A stretch of 7,287 nucleotides of DNA, from NCBI GenBank assembly GCA_038222915.1, contig JBBRHH010000306.1, positions 1 to 7,287 on the forward strand. The letters are read 5' to 3'. Below, in pieces: positions 5,876 through 7,287 of the stretch. The notes beneath the pieces are model-generated. The model worked only from the letters and a program-made list of their open reading frames with translations, ran no database searches and was not told the origin of the DNA. The DNA is from JBBRHH01 sp038222915 (GTDB taxonomy: Bacteria; Planctomycetota; Phycisphaerae; Tepidisphaerales; Tepidisphaeraceae). Position 1 is the first letter of the stretch. Each line of letters starts with the position of its first letter. A program made the translations under genes and the position numbers.

Positions 5876-7287
5876 CTAGCCGGCCCGCGCCATCCGCCTG
5901 CGCCGCAACAACCCGCCGGCCGCAATCGCCAGCAAGCCCAGTGAACCCGGTTCAGGAACCGCCGTCAACAACGCATTTGTTTCACCCTCAGATAGGCCCG
6001 CGCCGTTGATGGCCTCAACAAGGTCGTTCTGCGTGCCGTGTCCCGCGAAATACGCGGCCACAAACAGCGGGAAGTCCTGCGTCAGGTCAATCACGCCGTC
6101 GTGGTTGTAGTCGCCAAACCACGTCATCGGCCCCGTCTGAGAATTGGTGTAGGAGTCGATGAAATCCGGAAAGTCACTGATATTCGTCGTCCCGTCCAGG
6201 TTCGCGTCACCCGTCGTCGTGTACTGCAGCAGGACAGTCGACGTCCCAATGGTTTCACCATTAAACATCCCGAAGCCGGGCGGCGCCAGATTCGGCTGCG
6301 GCGGAAGCGTCGCATTGTCTATGATTGCAATATTGCGATAGCCGTTGCCATCGCCGGTAAAACTCAGATCCAAACCCTCGCCGCCCCACTGCCCGTTGTT
6401 GTAGGCCGATTGGATCAGCGCATTGAGCACCGCAAACGGCGTCGTACCAGCCGACGAGTAATCGATCGCCGCTGCATTGTTCGTCAGATCAAACTTACCC
6501 CCCGGCGCAATTTGCAGATTCTGGGTGACGAGTACTTTGGGCGTCGCCCCAAGGTGCGGCGTCAGGGTTGCGTCCGCCGACACGATCGCCGTCGGATTCA
6601 AGGGATCAACACCGATGTTCAACGAAGACAGATGCTGCGAAACTTCGAAAAACGCCCGCGAACCGGTATCGGTCAGATTCACCTTCAAATTCGGCGTCGA
6701 ACCGCCCGGCCCACCCGCGTCCACATTGAATTTCACGGATCCCCCGTCCACGTCCAGAATCGAACCCACCCCGTGTGTCTGATTGCCGTTGAAATCCACC
6801 ACACCGCCGCCCGTGTGAATAACATGAGCACCGGTGTTATCCAGTGTGCCGTTAAACACCACTTCGCTGCTGCCCCGCCCTCCTGCAAAAACCGTCACGT
6901 CCGCGCCCAGTGTCACCGGCCCGGAATACGACGACTTGGCGTTCTGGTTCCCGCCAATCGTTGCCATCCCGCCGCTGCCCACAATGTTCACAGCCCGCCC
7001 CATGTCAAAAGCGCCGTCAAGCAGCATGCTCGCATTATCAGATCCGCCGCCGACGGTCACAGCGGATAGGGCATTACCAAGTGGACCGTTCGCTCCGGGT
7101 ATCACGCCCCCCCCCACCAACAGTTTTCCGGCGGATACGCTTGTATCGCCTGTATAGCTACTCCACGCGTTGGGATCATTGCCGGTCACGTTCAATGAAA
7201 TGGTGCCCGGTCCGGTCTTATTCAACCCGCCGCCGCCGCTGATCTGACCCGTATATTTCACCACATCCATCGACGTGCCCGTCGCCT
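5876..7287 (-). CDS. PEP-CTERM surface protein with autotransporter-type beta-strand repeat and dockerin-like calcium loops (5' partial)
   Basis: C-terminal 469 residues of an exported protein; the frame runs off the window, so the start and signal peptide are missing. Near the visible beginning, GGGGLNKTGPGTISLNV then YTGDTSVSAGKLLVGG (about 17-59) matches the autotransporter-associated beta-strand repeat (GGLxKxGxGTLxLx..YTGxTxVxAGxL). A long Gly/Asn/Thr-rich beta region follows. Around 295-355, AYNNGQWGG...TSTVLLQYTTTG matches a block that precedes dockerins in many planctomycete proteins. Two EF-hand-like loops follow: DANLDGTTNISD (360-371) and DYNHDGVIDLTQD (392-404), each followed by FP and a helix. 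The end is VPEPGS (443-448), a short hydrophobic helix, RRRR (461-464) and a few residues: a PEP-CTERM signal, which in other bacteria is handled by an exosortase. No enzyme domain is visible, so the role is probably structural or adhesive, at the cell surface. The cyclase gene follows 43 nt downstream. The GGGG region includes a G9 tract. Confidence 0.92.
   Translation of the reverse strand, partial: ATGTSMDVVKYTGQISGGGGLNKTGPGTISLNVTGNDPNAWSSYTGDTSVSAGKLLVGGGVIPGANGPLGNALSAVTVGGGSDNASMLLDGAFDMGRAVNIVGSGGMATIGGNQNAKSSYSGPVTLGADVTVFAGGRGSSEVVFNGTLDNTGAHVIHTGGGVVDFNGNQTHGVGSILDVDGGSVKFNVDAGGPGGSTPNLKVNLTDTGSRAFFEVSQHLSSLNIGVDPLNPTAIVSADATLTPHLGATPKVLVTQNLQIAPGGKFDLTNNAAAIDYSSAGTTPFAVLNALIQSAYNNGQWGGEGLDLSFTGDGNGYRNIAIIDNATLPPQPNLAPPGFGMFNGETIGTSTVLLQYTTTGDANLDGTTNISDFPDFIDSYTNSQTGPMTWFGDYNHDGVIDLTQDFPLFVAAYFAGHGTQNDLVEAINGAGLSEGETNALLTAVPEPGSLGLLAIAAGGLLRRRRMARAG
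7107..7115. repeat. Nine-base C/G homopolymer inside the surface-protein gene
   Basis: Nine consecutive C on the plus strand, nine G on the coding strand, spanning the codons for Val-Gly-Gly-Gly in the stretch KLLVGGGVIP. The frame is intact on both sides at this length. A change of one base would shift the frame and remove the dockerin and PEP-CTERM parts. Confidence 0.95.

Noticed and set aside
5833..5925. Upstream ATG at 5925 as start of the cyclase gene
   Set aside because: It would add 31 residues rich in Gly, Arg, Cys and Pro, overlap the end of the preceding gene, and place a long tail before TM1. The ATG at 5832 gives a normal short basic N-terminus.
6038..7069. 343-codon plus-strand frame opposite the PEP-CTERM gene
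   Set aside because: Arg-rich shadow. The opposite strand has clear repeat, calcium-loop and sorting motifs.
1..7287. Search for tRNA, rRNA, CRISPR repeats, insertion-sequence ends, riboswitches and attachment sites
   Set aside because: Nothing convincing was seen. The window is almost wholly coding, and no spaced repeats or terminal inverted repeats with target duplications were found by eye.

Overview
The window is GC-rich bacterial DNA holding four protein genes and almost no intergenic sequence. It most likely comes from a Planctomycetota chromosome, plausibly from the Phycisphaerae side. The strongest sign is the last gene: an exported protein with an autotransporter-type beta-strand repeat, the GYNGGxW-like block that often precedes dockerins in this phylum, a dockerin-like pair of calcium loops, and a VPEPGS...RRRR sorting tail. 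A CHASE2-type cyclase and the lack of clear Shine-Dalgarno sites fit the same assignment. No 16S or other marker gene is present, so the placement is inference.

Layout. (1) 1-711, plus strand: the 3' part of a beta-hydroxyacid dehydrogenase of the 3-hydroxyisobutyrate / tartronate-semialdehyde reductase family; its N-terminal Rossmann start lies outside the window. (2) 717-3041, plus strand, 5 nt downstream: a 774-residue secreted protein with a propeller-like repeat region, a Pro/Thr-rich linker and a C-terminal domain resembling YceI. (3) 3043-5832, minus strand: a 929-residue membrane class III nucleotide cyclase with an enlarged CHASE2 sensor, three further membrane segments, a cyclase domain and a helical tail. 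(4) 5876-7287, minus strand: the 3' part of the PEP-CTERM surface protein.

Genes 1 and 2 look like one plus-strand transcription unit. Genes 4 and 3 are on the minus strand, 43 nt apart, and may be co-transcribed in that order. The two units converge with a single base between their stop codons, so any terminator must lie inside coding sequence. No common pathway is evident. The shared theme of genes 2-4 is the cell envelope: an exported protein, a membrane sensor that makes a second messenger, and a surface-sorted protein.

No tRNA, rRNA, CRISPR array, insertion sequence or prophage gene was seen, and no gene-free stretch exceeds 43 nt. The points most worth a second look are the Lys-to-Arg change at the cyclase's base-specifying position, two long helical insertions in its CHASE2 sensor, the propeller/YceI-like fusion, and a nine-base G tract inside the surface-protein gene.
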